This document shows, one piece after another, positions 44,218-54,201 of a stretch of DNA of 64,000 nucleotides (the first letter of the stretch is position 1; every line of letters starts with the position of its first letter). Source of the DNA: Zobellia galactanivorans (lineage in GTDB: Bacteria; Bacteroidota; Bacteroidia; Flavobacteriales; Flavobacteriaceae); NCBI RefSeq assembly GCF_000973105.1, contig NC_015844.1:4150501-4214500 (forward strand), in the 5' to 3' direction. The translations under genes and the position numbers were made by a program. The notes under the pieces are model-generated. The model saw nothing but the letters and a program-made list of their open reading frames with translations, had not been told where the DNA came from and did no database searches.

Positions 44218-46479
44218 TTACTTCTCTTTTTCCAGTTCTTCGATCGTCCAATAGTCTTCACGATCTTTTTGACTGTTCCGAACGTTTCTAACCTGCCATG
44301 CGCCAATACCCTTCGAATCGTTTAAGTGCATTCTGATATAGGTCAATACACTGGCGATGTAGTCATCGTCTTGTTGTTTCATGCCGACCATAACCCCTGA
44401 GTACTCCTTGCCGTCAATAGGACCTGTTAGTCCGTTTAGAAGAATTTTTACCGGGATATCCCATTTTTTTGCGGTTACCCTAGGGGAGCCGATCAATGAA
44501 GGGGCCATACCTTCAATTCCTTCGCCGTTTTTGCCATGACAAGAGGCACATAGGTTTTTGAAATGGGTATATCCGTTAACAATTCTATTTCGGGTATTGC
44601 TACTCTCTAGAACGTATTGCCTTTTGATCTGTTCGATTTCCCGGGGAATCTCTTTTAGGCTTTCCTTACCGATAACCGCTATAACCTCATTGCTTGGGTG
44701 GTTGGCCATAATTTCGGAAATGGTTTCTTTGCCCGCCTTGTCCTTGGCCGACCTTAGGGAGAGTACCACTTGCTGTAACACCTCGGGTTCGTTGTCATTT
44801 TTCAGGGCTTTTACAGCCTCAAGAACGCTTGAATCTCCAGCAGCCAACAAGGGCTCTCCTACGCGTAAGGCCGCCATGCGTACGCGGGCGTCCTTATCTT
44901 GTAGCGCGGTCAATACAAGGGCTTTGTCAATGGCATCGAGGCCCTCTAATGTCCAGATGGCGTGGAGCCTGCCCAAGGCATAGTCGGCATTCCCGAACAT
45001 AGAACCGATAAAGGGTTCGCCTCCGGTAACTATATCCTTTAAATCGGAAACGATAGCCTTGTCTTGTTTGAGTACCAATAGCTTTTGGGCGGTTAGCCGG
45101 TACCAGCCGTTCGGATGGTGTAAATAGTCTAATAGTGCATCACTGGATTTGTGTAATAGGTCTTCTTGTTTTGAAGGGGCGATTTGGTCGTGGACCACTC
45201 TGTAGATCCGTCCTTTTCCTATGTTCTTGTCAAAGCCTTTTCGTTCTACCACGGGACGTAGAAAGCTACCTTTTCTGACCCAGTTGCCTTCTTGTATGAT
45301 ACCTCGGTACATATCTACCACATACAGGCAGCCATCAGGGCCGGTCTGGGTATCCACAGGTCTAAAGTTGGTGTCGGTAGATGCCAGGAATTCGGTTTCA
45401 CCATAAGGGTTTGACAATACTTTTTTACCGTTTACGATATTGACTTTGGCCCTGCGGATCAAGCGTCCGACAGGTTCAGGAATGAAGAGGTCGCCGTACA
45501 TGGGGAGTTTGTCGCCCAAGAAAATCGACTGTCCGCAGCTAGCCGTAAAATGGTTCAATGTACCATCTTCGCGCAAGCGGCCAAAACCACCCTGAACGTC
45601 AGGTGTTCCGATAATGGGCCATACTTTTTCAAAACCTTCTTCCCATTTTCCTTCCATTTCCAAATTGCCGTAATAGGGGTGTTGTTGATAGCCCAAGGCG
45701 GGAGTCTCGCCTCCTGCGCTGGAATAATAGATTTGGCCGATTTCATCCTGTGTCATACCCCATTGTCCGGAGGGGGCATCCATGAGGGTGTCGATTTCCA
45801 TTTCACCTTTGGCAAAACGGTATCGTAGGGAACCGTTGGATAGATAAAGATAATTGTCTAAGCCCCATATCATGGTGGCGGACTGATGTTCTAAGTTGGC
45901 GTTGTCGCGTTTGTCATTTTTAAGGATGAGTTTTTTTTCATCGGCCACGTTATCGCCATCGGTATCACGGTAGGTGTATAGGCTACGATTGTAGGTTTCC
46001 CCGATAATGACACGGTCATCGAGCGGAAGCAGTATTCGAGGCAGGATCAAGCTATCTACGAATACGGTACTTTTGTCCATTTTTCCATCGCCATCGAGGT
46101 CTTCTAAAACCGAGACCCGGCTCCATGGCTCGTTTTCATCGGTACCGTCTATATCTTGCATATAGGTCAACATTTCGGCCACATAGAGTTTGCCATCGGG
46201 GCCCCAAGCAATAGTAACCGGTTCGTTGATCATGGGTTCACTGGCTACGAGTTCCATATGGTAGCCTTCGGGAAGGTACATGTTCTTCATGCTTTCTTCG
46301 GGAGACATAAAAGTCGAAGGGGGATCTTTTACCAATTCGGGTTTGGTGTAAATAAGGTCTGTATAGACCGGCTTTTCTTTTTTACAGTTGCTAAGCGTCA
46401 TCATGATGGCGGGTAGCAGTAAAAATAAATTACCTCTTTTTAGGAGACTTCTTTTAAGGTGGTAGATGGTTTGATACAT
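44218..46479 (-). CDS. propeller-HEAT-cytochrome c fusion lipoprotein (membrane-bound dehydrogenase-type)
   Basis: The 753-residue lipoprotein (lipobox LSNC, C32) combines three parts. Residues about 65-430 form a propeller of the membrane-bound dehydrogenase/PVC type (LPEGYHMELVASEP, VAEMLTYMQDID, DMYRGIIQ). Helical HEAT-like repeats follow (450-620), then a cytochrome c domain with the haem motif CASCH (644-648) and a likely axial methionine in GVMVGMKQ. Relatives are thought to oxidise sugars or alcohols with electrons passing to the haem, though few have been tested. It lies 35 bases before the acid/base-less GH2 gene in the same operon. Confidence 0.88.
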   Translation of the reverse strand: MYQTIYHLKRSLLKRGNLFLLLPAIMMTLSNCKKEKPVYTDLIYTKPELVKDPPSTFMSPEESMKNMYLPEGYHMELVASEPMINEPVTIAWGPDGKLYVAEMLTYMQDIDGTDENEPWSRVSVLEDLDGDGKMDKSTVFVDSLILPRILLPLDDRVIIGETYNRSLYTYRDTDGDNVADEKKLILKNDKRDNANLEHQSATMIWGLDNYLYLSNGSLRYRFAKGEMEIDTLMDAPSGQWGMTQDEIGQIYYSSAGGETPALGYQQHPYYGNLEMEGKWEEGFEKVWPIIGTPDVQGGFGRLREDGTLNHFTASCGQSIFLGDKLPMYGDLFIPEPVGRLIRRAKVNIVNGKKVLSNPYGETEFLASTDTNFRPVDTQTGPDGCLYVVDMYRGIIQEGNWVRKGSFLRPVVERKGFDKNIGKGRIYRVVHDQIAPSKQEDLLHKSSDALLDYLHHPNGWYRLTAQKLLVLKQDKAIVSDLKDIVTGGEPFIGSMFGNADYALGRLHAIWTLEGLDAIDKALVLTALQDKDARVRMAALRVGEPLLAAGDSSVLEAVKALKNDNEPEVLQQVVLSLRSAKDKAGKETISEIMANHPSNEVIAVIGKESLKEIPREIEQIKRQYVLESSNTRNRIVNGYTHFKNLCASCHGKNGEGIEGMAPSLIGSPRVTAKKWDIPVKILLNGLTGPIDGKEYSGVMVGMKQQDDDYIASVLTYIRMHLNDSKGIGAWQVRNVRNSQKDREDYWTIEELEKEK

Positions 46480-46521
46480 ATTTGTTGTTTATGAGTGTAT
46501 TTAATTTTTATAAAGGTTAGA

Positions 46522-47766
46522 TTATTTAGGTTGTTTTTCGATGCGTTCGCGTTGTTTTTTTGAAAGTCCCATTTGGTAGTAGAATTCGGGCTTGAAATAA
46601 GTACCCAAGCGCTTCATATGTGGGTCGTCTACATCTAGGCTTAGATCGCAGTCAAAGCGGGCCAATACGGCATGGTTTTGGTCCCAGGTCGTGGCATTGG
46701 TAAAATGCGATATGCCCCAAGAAATGCCCCGTCCGTATTTGGTGTTGGTGAAGGCGTCGGCTACGTATGGCCCGGCGGCATTGGGCATAAACTCGACTAT
46801 GGAGGCAATGTTAAAATTGACCCCGTCTTCGGCGTATTGCACGGTATTGTGTTCGGTGCCGTCACGTATGACCAAGGCGGCCATACCTTCTTTGAAGGGA
46901 AACAAAGTAGTCTCATGGCCCGAGTTGATTACCGGGTTCAAGGGACTCTTTTTAAAAGGCCCCAAGGGATTATCGGCTATGGCCAAACCTTGCATACGCA
47001 CCAAATTGGGGTCGCCGTCAAAATCGGACTTGTAGTACAGGTAAATTTTGTCTTTATAGACAATGGGGTAAGGATCGTGAATGGAATATTGGTCCCATTC
47101 CCCTTTTTTCCCGTTGGGAATGACCACCTCGGTATGGGGCGTCCAGGGGCCGTCAGGGGAATCGGCATAGGAAACGGCAACGGGACAATCATCGCCCCTT
47201 GTTCCACTGGCTTCCATAAAGCCTTGATAATACAGGTAGAATTTTCCTTTCCATTTTAAAATGTCGGTAGTGGTAACCGAGCGCCAGCCTACGTTCGGTT
47301 TGGGAGGTCTGGGCACGGCCACGCCCTGTTCTTCCCAAGTAAAACCATCCTTACTGGTAGCATACCAAATTTCAGCCAAGTCCCAATCTGCCGAGGGAAT
47401 GGTATCATTGCTGTTTTTTGCGCCTTGCGGAGGGGTCGGGGTGTTGCGATAGGTATACCACACGTAATATTTGCCGTTTTCGTAGATGACTTTTGAGGGG
47501 TCTCTTCGCGAAATGGTACCATCATGGCCGTTGTAATCAAAGCCCTTTAATTCGGTATACTTGAATTGCGTATACAGTTCGTTGTTTTCGGGCCTCGGGG
47601 CCATATAGTTGTCGTAGTTGCGTTGCATGGCCGCACTCAATGGCCGATTGGGTTTTTCTTTGGGAAGGATGAACGGAAACCCTTCGGGCTGCTTGTTTTT
47701 TTCTTGGGCAAAGCCATAAATGGTTAGTAAAAGCAAAAGAAAGGAAAATTTATTTTTCATGTTCAT
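46522..47766 (-). CDS. GH117 family protein, copy 2
   Basis: The 414-residue exported protein is a paralogue of the one at 13880. It keeps SAAMQRNYDNYMAPRP in the N-terminal dimer segment, TISRRDPS with D89, SIHDPYP and SGHETTLFPF. It has a signal peptide rather than a lipobox (cleavage near A20), so it is probably periplasmic and soluble where copy 1 is membrane-anchored. Two members in one locus suggest action at two places or on two linkages. A start at either of the two close ATG codons is possible (MN-MKNKF). Confidence 0.93.
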   Translation of the reverse strand: MNMKNKFSFLLLLLTIYGFAQEKNKQPEGFPFILPKEKPNRPLSAAMQRNYDNYMAPRPENNELYTQFKYTELKGFDYNGHDGTISRRDPSKVIYENGKYYVWYTYRNTPTPPQGAKNSNDTIPSADWDLAEIWYATSKDGFTWEEQGVAVPRPPKPNVGWRSVTTTDILKWKGKFYLYYQGFMEASGTRGDDCPVAVSYADSPDGPWTPHTEVVIPNGKKGEWDQYSIHDPYPIVYKDKIYLYYKSDFDGDPNLVRMQGLAIADNPLGPFKKSPLNPVINSGHETTLFPFKEGMAALVIRDGTEHNTVQYAEDGVNFNIASIVEFMPNAAGPYVADAFTNTKYGRGISWGISHFTNATTWDQNHAVLARFDCDLSLDVDDPHMKRLGTYFKPEFYYQMGLSKKQRERIEKQPK

Positions 47767-47786
47767 TAAGGTTTATTCGTAATTTT

Positions 47787-49214
47787 TTAATTCATTGGAC
47801 GGGTGGAACTTCCGATCTCTACTTCGGCTATAATGGCATTTTTACCCTTCCATTTTAAAATTTCAATTTTGACATATCGGGCATTGGAGACATCAAAATC
47901 AATGCTTCTATATGTTGTATTCGCAGGCCATGAATCTGTAGATACCCGTTTGAATTTTTCATTGTCATTGCTAATGTAGGTCTTACATTCCAAAATATTT
48001 CCCTCGGAGAGGGCCGTTTCCGGAGCTGGCTTGCTTTTGTGGTTAGGGACCAAGGTAATGATGTCTATATTTTTAGGACGCCCCAAATCAAAAGTTAGGG
48101 TCTGAATCGAGGAAGCATCGGAAACCCAATGTTTAAAATCGGTTTTGTATTGGGTAGCATCAATTAGATAGGAAGCCTCGCCACTTGATGCGGTTGCTCT
48201 TACAATAGGAGCCGAGTAAATAAGACGCTTTTTTAGGGGTAGGTCTATTCTGGATTCATTGGGAGACCATTTTTTACCAATGTCGCTCAAAAGTGAAATG
48301 AATGCCGGGTCTAAAAGACCATCTCTATTGGGCATGCAATTGAGCATAAAATTACAATACCTGCTTTCAAGGGTCTTCAATTTTGAAACCAGCTTTTCGG
48401 TACTTTCTTTTTTGAACATACCGTTCGGGGTTTCAGGGCTCCAGAACCATCCGTTTCCTTTAAAGCTGCAATGTCCCAAGGCCGAGGCCATTTGGTTGTC
48501 TTCCTTGGGAAAAGCACCGAAGGGACCTTCAAAATAAGGAATGTCCAATTGGTAAGGGGCTTGTAAATGGGTATGGTCCGTCAATAAACAATCGGGCTGT
48601 AGCTTTCTGATCAATTCACGGATTTCAGAGAAGGGTACTTCATGATGGCCCATGCGCCAAAACCAGCCATCTACAACAAAATAATCTATTTTACCATAGT
48701 TGGTCAGCAGTTCGGTTATCTGGGTTTTTATAAAATCGAGTTCCTTAGGCCCGATTTTATCTTTATCGATACCATGTGTACTGTCCCAAATGGAATAATA
48801 GAGCCCTACTTTCAATCCTTTTTTCCTGAAAGACTCCACATATTGTTTTACGATATCCTTTTTATACGGAGTAGAAGCAACATCGTAATCGGTTACCTTA
48901 CTATCCCATAAACAGAAACCCTCGTGGTGTTTTGTGGTCAGTAGGCCAAATTTCATTTGAGCGGAAACGGCAGCATCGGCCCATTGGGCCGTATTCAGGT
49001 TCTTTGGGTTGAAAGTAGAAATGTCGTAGTTGGCTTCGCCCCAACTGGCTCCGTAAGACATGATATTGTAACATAGGAACATGCCAAAACGCATATCGAC
49101 AAAATCTTGCAGTAATTTCCCATAACGATTTGATGTCGTTTCAGGTGTTTGGGAGGCGACTTCCAAACAACAGAGCAGTGCTAATATAGTGGCGCGAATG
49201 ATTTTCATGAACAA
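47787..49214 (-). CDS. GH29 alpha-L-fucosidase-like enzyme with C-terminal discoidin-like domain
   Basis: The 475-residue exported enzyme keeps standard GH29 features: [25 protein letters not shown] with the His-His pair, and the nucleophile region IDYFVVDG with D182. The C-terminal part (about 340-470) resembles an F5/8 type C (CBM32-like) sandwich ([21 protein letters not shown]). Exo-alpha-L-fucosidase or alpha-L-galactosidase activity is the family expectation; the latter fits red-algal galactans. It is adjacent to a second, divergent GH29-like gene (2-base gap). Confidence 0.88.
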   Translation of the reverse strand: MFMKIIRATILALLCCLEVASQTPETTSNRYGKLLQDFVDMRFGMFLCYNIMSYGASWGEANYDISTFNPKNLNTAQWADAAVSAQMKFGLLTTKHHEGFCLWDSKVTDYDVASTPYKKDIVKQYVESFRKKGLKVGLYYSIWDSTHGIDKDKIGPKELDFIKTQITELLTNYGKIDYFVVDGWFWRMGHHEVPFSEIRELIRKLQPDCLLTDHTHLQAPYQLDIPYFEGPFGAFPKEDNQMASALGHCSFKGNGWFWSPETPNGMFKKESTEKLVSKLKTLESRYCNFMLNCMPNRDGLLDPAFISLLSDIGKKWSPNESRIDLPLKKRLIYSAPIVRATASSGEASYLIDATQYKTDFKHWVSDASSIQTLTFDLGRPKNIDIITLVPNHKSKPAPETALSEGNILECKTYISNDNEKFKRVSTDSWPANTTYRSIDFDVSNARYVKIEILKWKGKNAIIAEVEIGSSTRPMN

Positions 49215-49216
49215 AG

Positions 49217-50596
49217 CTATTTAAGTAATATTTTGAAAACATTGGCCGATTCATCAAGCACCATGCCCTTTAATTTTAAATGAAGTCCGTTTTCATTGTG
49301 GTCAAATTGAACAGCTTTACCGGTACCTAAATGAACGATTTTTTGAATATCGCCTTTGCGGAGTTTAAAATTGGAATTTAGGGATTTTATGACTAGGTCA
49401 CCATCGGGCTTGCCCAAGGAAGTGGCGTAGAGGTTATTGCCTTTTACGGTAAACCGGATGTCTTCTTTGGTGTATTGAATCTGGGCAAAATGGTTGTTAT
49501 GGTGATAGGTGTAATTGCCCTCGTCAATATCGGTAGGTCCTTCACCGTAGATAAACCAAGGGGCGGTGTTATAGACGGCTTCTCCGTTTTTGTTCAACCA
49601 ATCACCCATTCGGGTTAGGTTATCGACAACTTCCTTGGGAAAGGTACCATCTGCTTTAGGTGGGATATTTAACAAAAGGATTCCATTTTTACTGATAACA
49701 TCCATCAACATATCTATCAATTCATTGGTAGAACGTAAAGGAATTTGCTCCCTATAAAACCAACCGTGGGTGGGAAAATCGGGAGGTACGTTCATATCCA
49801 TATCGGTCATCCAGACGTCATAGGCCGTTTCGGTCAGAATACCGTTTTCCAAATCGCGCATACCGACGGAAGGAGGAATGTCATTGGATTTATATACAAA
49901 TTCCACTTGTTTGTTGCGCTCAATAGCCTTGTTGTAAAAGTAGGATATAAACTCCCTTTGGTATTTGTCTTCAAATACGGGCGATGCTAAGGTTCCTTCA
50001 CCGATAAACTTGCTTTTACGGGTCACTTTTTTGTTGTGGGCGCCTTTGGTACCGCCAAAACTGGCATCGACCCAAAAAATATCCGGATCGTATTTGTCTA
50101 CTCCTTCCTTGGCAAAATCAACCCATTCACCACCTGCAATGGAATGATAGGAAACCAAGGTTTTCATATTTCGCTTACGGACGGCCTTAAAAACTTCGCC
50201 TACGATATCTATTTTAGGTCCAACTTTAGCCGTGTTGTAATCTGATATATCGCTGTCCCAATGTTTTAAGTCGCTGCCGTGCCAGCCGATTACCCCACCG
50301 AATTTGGCTCCGGCGGTTTCGAATAGCTTGGCCCACTCGTCCGCATTGAAATTTTCGCCTTTAAATTGTTTGAGCAATTCTTCGTTCGACCAGTTTTCTT
50401 TTCCTTTTTCATAACTGATGGTCTGAATGCCCCAGTGGCAATAGATTCCGAACTTGGCATTGACCAACCATTCAGGGGTGTGATGGTTTTGCAATGAATT
50501 CCAGGCAGGTTCGTACTTCTTTTCTTGGGCCGATAAAAATGAGGGGAGCCATAGCAAAATGGCTAGCAATTTAAAAATGCTTTTTTTCATGATCAT
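49217..50596 (-). CDS. divergent GH29-like enzyme (WHGS type), copy 1
   Basis: The 459-residue exported protein aligns with GH29 through [25 protein letters not shown] and a nucleophile-like segment [11 protein letters not shown] (D177). The family's KHHDGF histidine motif is replaced by [12 protein letters not shown]. The same replacement occurs in the protein at 56729 (AWHGSGIVNWDS), so the two form a subgroup. Substrate contacts near the fucose-binding pocket are therefore altered, and the substrate may not be fucose. The gene lies 2 bases from the canonical GH29 gene and shares its operon. Confidence 0.82.
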   Translation of the reverse strand: MIMKKSIFKLLAILLWLPSFLSAQEKKYEPAWNSLQNHHTPEWLVNAKFGIYCHWGIQTISYEKGKENWSNEELLKQFKGENFNADEWAKLFETAGAKFGGVIGWHGSDLKHWDSDISDYNTAKVGPKIDIVGEVFKAVRKRNMKTLVSYHSIAGGEWVDFAKEGVDKYDPDIFWVDASFGGTKGAHNKKVTRKSKFIGEGTLASPVFEDKYQREFISYFYNKAIERNKQVEFVYKSNDIPPSVGMRDLENGILTETAYDVWMTDMDMNVPPDFPTHGWFYREQIPLRSTNELIDMLMDVISKNGILLLNIPPKADGTFPKEVVDNLTRMGDWLNKNGEAVYNTAPWFIYGEGPTDIDEGNYTYHHNNHFAQIQYTKEDIRFTVKGNNLYATSLGKPDGDLVIKSLNSNFKLRKGDIQKIVHLGTGKAVQFDHNENGLHLKLKGMVLDESANVFKILLK

Positions 50597-50639
50597 TCTT
50601 TTTTCTTGGTATATGGTTTTGGTATGTGTTTACATGTTT

Positions 50640-52127
50640 TTAAAAAAGCGTGCTTGTATCGTTGTTTCTCAATTCAAGGTATTTCTTGTGCATTCGGGCC
50701 ACACGCTTGGCCTGTTCGGGGCGGTCTATAAGGTTCATTTCTTTTTGCTCCTGTATGTTATCCTTTAAATGGTATAACTCTATAGGCTTTAGGTCCTTGA
50801 AGTTTTTTTTGTTTTTGCCACGCAGGATCAATTTGTAGTGGCCATCACGTATGGCGTAAAAGGGACCGTTAGCGGCTTGCGACATGTGCATGAGGTATTT
50901 ATGGACGGGCTGATCGGAATTTTGTGTAAAAATCGGCAAGAGGTTGGCGGAGTCCAAGACCTTATCGTCTAAAGGTAGGTTGACGATTTCTGAGAGGGTA
51001 GCGACCATGTCGTGGCCCACAATGGCAACATCGGATACTGAGTTTTTAGCAATTTTTCCGGGCCATACGGCTACAAAGGGAACGCGATGCCCACCTTCGT
51101 AGATCGAAGCTTTTTTACCCGCTAGGCCATTGCTCGAATCGTGACCTGCTTGGGTCAAGGCCCTGTCGTGATTGAGACCGCCATTATCGGAAGTAAATAC
51201 AAAAAGGGTGTTTTTGTATGTGCCGGTTTTTTTTAGGGCCTTTATCATCATGCCGACCTGAGCATCGAGTTCGGCGATCATATCACCGTGATTGCCCAAA
51301 GTGCTCCCTTTGATTTTTACGCCGTCTAAGGTTTCGGCAGGGGTGTGCGGAACGTGTACCGCCTGACTGCAGTAATAGATGAAGAAGGGTTTTTGTTTTT
51401 GGTTCTTAATATAGTCTACGGCCTTGTTGGCCAATATGGGTCCGGCTAAGGAAGGGTTCCAGTGGGAATCACCGATGCCGTCGCGATTGCGTTTTCTATT
51501 ATCTTCTTCATATTCGGTCTGTTCAAAAGGAATGTGTACCAATTTGGAATCGGCTTGTAGTTTCATCCATTCCCCATTTTCATAATAGATATAGGGTTTG
51601 TTCTGTATGCCTTGGGGCAATTCTATAGAGTAATCGAAACCGAAACGCTGCGCGCCTCCTTCGGTCTTTGAGTAATCGTCGGGGGCACCGTTCCAAACGC
51701 CGCCCAATCCCCATTTTCCGAAGAATGCGGTATTATAGCCCGCCTTTTTAGCGATACGGGATAGGGTCGTGGCATTATCGCCAATGCCGTCGTTGGTCAA
51801 CGGGGACCATACGCCCCAAGGGCTATTTGTATTTCTATACGGGTAATTACCGGTCATCATTGAATATCGGGTAGGAGCACATAAAGAAGCAGGGGAGTGG
51901 GCATCGGAAAATCGCATGCCATTTGCTATGAGTTCATCTATATTAGGTGTGGGAACCAAAGGGTCTTTGCCCGTTCTTTCTTTGTGGTAAAAACCAATAT
52001 CGCCAAGACCGATATCATCGGCCATTACGATTACAATATTAGGGTGGTCTTGGGCTTTCAGGGAACTGCTAAGTCCCGCAAGGAAAACTAGAAAACATAT
52101 TTTTCGTATTAATGTAAATCGATTCAT
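50640..52127 (-). CDS. family S1 formylglycine sulfatase (CAPTR type)
   Basis: The 495-residue exported sulfatase has a signal peptide ending near A25, a metal-binding DD pair (37-38) and the active-site motif C83-APTR with YSMMTG. FTSDNGG and GPFYAIRDGHYK follow. It resembles arylsulfatase A-type enzymes. It is the only sulfatase in the right half of the locus. A terminator-like hairpin at 52238-52269 separates it from the beta-helix gene, so it may have its own promoter in the gap before 52127. Confidence 0.92.
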   Translation of the reverse strand: MNRFTLIRKICFLVFLAGLSSSLKAQDHPNIVIVMADDIGLGDIGFYHKERTGKDPLVPTPNIDELIANGMRFSDAHSPASLCAPTRYSMMTGNYPYRNTNSPWGVWSPLTNDGIGDNATTLSRIAKKAGYNTAFFGKWGLGGVWNGAPDDYSKTEGGAQRFGFDYSIELPQGIQNKPYIYYENGEWMKLQADSKLVHIPFEQTEYEEDNRKRNRDGIGDSHWNPSLAGPILANKAVDYIKNQKQKPFFIYYCSQAVHVPHTPAETLDGVKIKGSTLGNHGDMIAELDAQVGMMIKALKKTGTYKNTLFVFTSDNGGLNHDRALTQAGHDSSNGLAGKKASIYEGGHRVPFVAVWPGKIAKNSVSDVAIVGHDMVATLSEIVNLPLDDKVLDSANLLPIFTQNSDQPVHKYLMHMSQAANGPFYAIRDGHYKLILRGKNKKNFKDLKPIELYHLKDNIQEQKEMNLIDRPEQAKRVARMHKKYLELRNNDTSTLF

Positions 52128-52237
52128 AGTGTTCTATTTTTTGAAACAGTGTTTTGGTCCTTAGTATTTTTTGTATTATCCCTTCTTAGTAGGTTTTAAA
52201 TAGTCCTTTTTCAAAACCTTCAAAAAAATGTGTAATA

Positions 52238-52269
52238 GCCCCAAGATATTTTACCTTGTATCTTGGGGC
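52238..52269 (-). terminator. hairpin terminator after the beta-helix gene
   Basis: GCCCCAAGATA (52238-52248) and TATCTTGGGGC (52259-52269) form a perfect 11-base-pair stem with a 10-base loop. On the minus strand TATTACACATTTTTTT follows. The T run is a few bases removed from the stem, so efficiency is uncertain. The remaining gap to 52127 holds no gene. Confidence 0.7.
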
Positions 52270-52347
52270 ATTTGTTTTACACACCTTTGTTCGTCGAGGC
52301 ATCTTCTACAATATCATTGTAATTCGATGTCGTCAACCAAGTTGGGA

Positions 52348-54021
52348 TTAGATTTTATTAGAGCGGTCTATAATCAATTTTTGCGATTTTTTAGTTCCAT
52401 CCTTTGTTTTGACTATCAACACGTATATACCGGGGTCAAACTCGCTTATGTCAATGGTCTTATTCGGTATTTTGTTAGATTTTAGAACCTTTAGGACCTG
52501 TCCTGATACGGTCAGGATTACGACGGAGTAATCGGTAAGTTCTGTGGTAAGGGTTATGGTGCTTTTTGCCGGGTTTGGATAAAACAGTGTTTCTTCTTTA
52601 TCGACCTCGTTTTTAGAAGCCTTGTTTTCTTCTTCGATAACAATCGGCTTTTGCAACCGAATAGGGTCTTTGTCAAAACTGACATCTAGAATATCAACAT
52701 TGGTCTTTACGATATTCTGGCCTGCTTTGATCAGCACATCTCCCGTTCCTTCATCATTTCCGCCAAAGGATATTTTTTTAGTGTTTGCATCGCCGCCCAT
52801 GAAATTGTTCAACTTGATTGCACCACCCTTTTTGGTTCCGATCTGTATATTTTCTCCCTCATTGATTGTGATGTACTTTGCGATTTTTGTAGAAGAATTG
52901 AAGGTGTTTCCGGCAATATAGATGTTTCTAGGTCCATATGCGTGTACATCTCGTTTACAATCTTTGTTAATGTGCCCTGTTTTCGCACATTTTGTATTTG
53001 CCCTCCTTTCATTACTTCCGTATACATTGTATGTCCATGTTTTGTACGTATCGGAGGGCCGTGACTGGGTTACCCTTTTATGTCCCTCGGTACCATTTAT
53101 GTGGATGTAGGTATATGGTCGAGATACCGTATTGGACATGGAGAAGGTATTGTTGTAAATTTCGATGTTTTGGGTAAACTGTTCCATATGGATAGGTTGG
53201 CAGCCTCCTCCTGCATCATCCGTCATACCCGCAAATGTATTCCTTCGTATAATCACATCTTTTGATTGTACCATTGCGATATGAAATTGTTTACTTTTTT
53301 CAAACGTACAATTTTCAATGATCGAGCCGTTTAGGCTTGTGCTTTCGGTATACCTTCTTCCCGTACCATCGCCACTGTCTTCCCTATCGTTTCCATTATC
53401 CGATGAAATGGCGGTTTTATAGCCTTCCTTAAAGATACAGCCATCGATCAGTACCTTATCAACACTTAAAACGACTTCTCCTCCTCGTTTGTTCGTGTTG
53501 CGATTAAAAATTTGAACCGGCATAAATTCTATGTTCGAAAAAATACAGTTCTTTAAAACCAAGCCATCGGTAGCGTAAGCGGTAATGGCGGTAATGGCAT
53601 TCCAGAGGGAATTGGTGAATTCTACATTTTTAAATTGATGTCCCTTGCTCTTATTGAAGCGAAATATAGTATTGCCCCAAGATTTTTGGTTTTTTCCTCC
53701 ATCTAGGGTTAGGTCGGATATTCTATAATTATTGCCCTTGGCATCGATTAAAGCTCCTTTTTTAGAGGTCAGTTGAAGAATCGTTTTATTTTTGCCGCTT
53801 CCCTCTAAGATTAATCCATCATTTACAAAAGTCATGGTTTTTGAAAATTTATACACTCCTTCGGGAAAGATTATTTTTTTTGTTACACCATCATTTCCCC
53901 ATGCAATAATCTGGTCTATATCGTTGACATCGGCAGTTTCGGTCTGGGCCCAGCTATGATATATATTTCCTAGGCATAATAGTACTACCGTAGCAAACCT
54001 AATTCGTTTTAAATTATACAT
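52348..54021 (-). CDS. right-handed beta-helix protein with T9SS sorting domain (lyase or glycosidase candidate)
   Basis: The 557-residue product has a signal peptide (about 1-25) and then repeated short strands typical of a parallel beta-helix (VLKNCIFSNIEF, SIIENCTFEKS, IEIYNNTFSMS). The fold is shared by pectate- and alginate-type lyases and several glycosidases. Residues from about 480 are a type A T9SS sorting domain (FYPNPAKSTITL, IDISEFDPGIYVLIV), so the protein is secreted across the outer membrane or attached to the surface. It is the only T9SS cargo seen in the window, so it may be the initial depolymerase. Catalytic residues cannot be named without a structure. Confidence 0.75.
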   Translation of the reverse strand: MYNLKRIRFATVVLLCLGNIYHSWAQTETADVNDIDQIIAWGNDGVTKKIIFPEGVYKFSKTMTFVNDGLILEGSGKNKTILQLTSKKGALIDAKGNNYRISDLTLDGGKNQKSWGNTIFRFNKSKGHQFKNVEFTNSLWNAITAITAYATDGLVLKNCIFSNIEFMPVQIFNRNTNKRGGEVVLSVDKVLIDGCIFKEGYKTAISSDNGNDREDSGDGTGRRYTESTSLNGSIIENCTFEKSKQFHIAMVQSKDVIIRRNTFAGMTDDAGGGCQPIHMEQFTQNIEIYNNTFSMSNTVSRPYTYIHINGTEGHKRVTQSRPSDTYKTWTYNVYGSNERRANTKCAKTGHINKDCKRDVHAYGPRNIYIAGNTFNSSTKIAKYITINEGENIQIGTKKGGAIKLNNFMGGDANTKKISFGGNDEGTGDVLIKAGQNIVKTNVDILDVSFDKDPIRLQKPIVIEEENKASKNEVDKEETLFYPNPAKSTITLTTELTDYSVVILTVSGQVLKVLKSNKIPNKTIDISEFDPGIYVLIVKTKDGTKKSQKLIIDRSNKI

Positions 54022-54201
54022 AATCTAATTTGTTTTTGAGTTTTGTTAATTACTGTTAGCGATCAAGCGTTGTTCCTTGATCATAAATTGTTGAGATTTT
54101 TACAGATTCATTTAATTTGGGTTTATAGGTTCATAGATTTGTTTAAGTGATTCTATCGTAAGTTTTGGGGACTATACTATTATTTGAAATGTTTGTAGCG
54201 C

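Noticed and set aside
46672-47259. 195-residue plus-strand frame over GH117 copy 2
   Set aside because: It is antisense to the GH117 gene; glycine/valine-rich composition reflects the complement of propeller codons.
50596-50640. TTGGTATATGGTTTTGGTATG as a third operator site
   Set aside because: It shares only TGGTATGG-like pieces with site B, lacks TCTAGT and lies at a 44-base gap inside an operon.
54061-54082. GATCAAG/CTTGATC hairpin before the beta-helix gene as terminator
   Set aside because: A 7-base-pair stem without a T run on the minus strand; it could be a leader structure but I cannot support a function.
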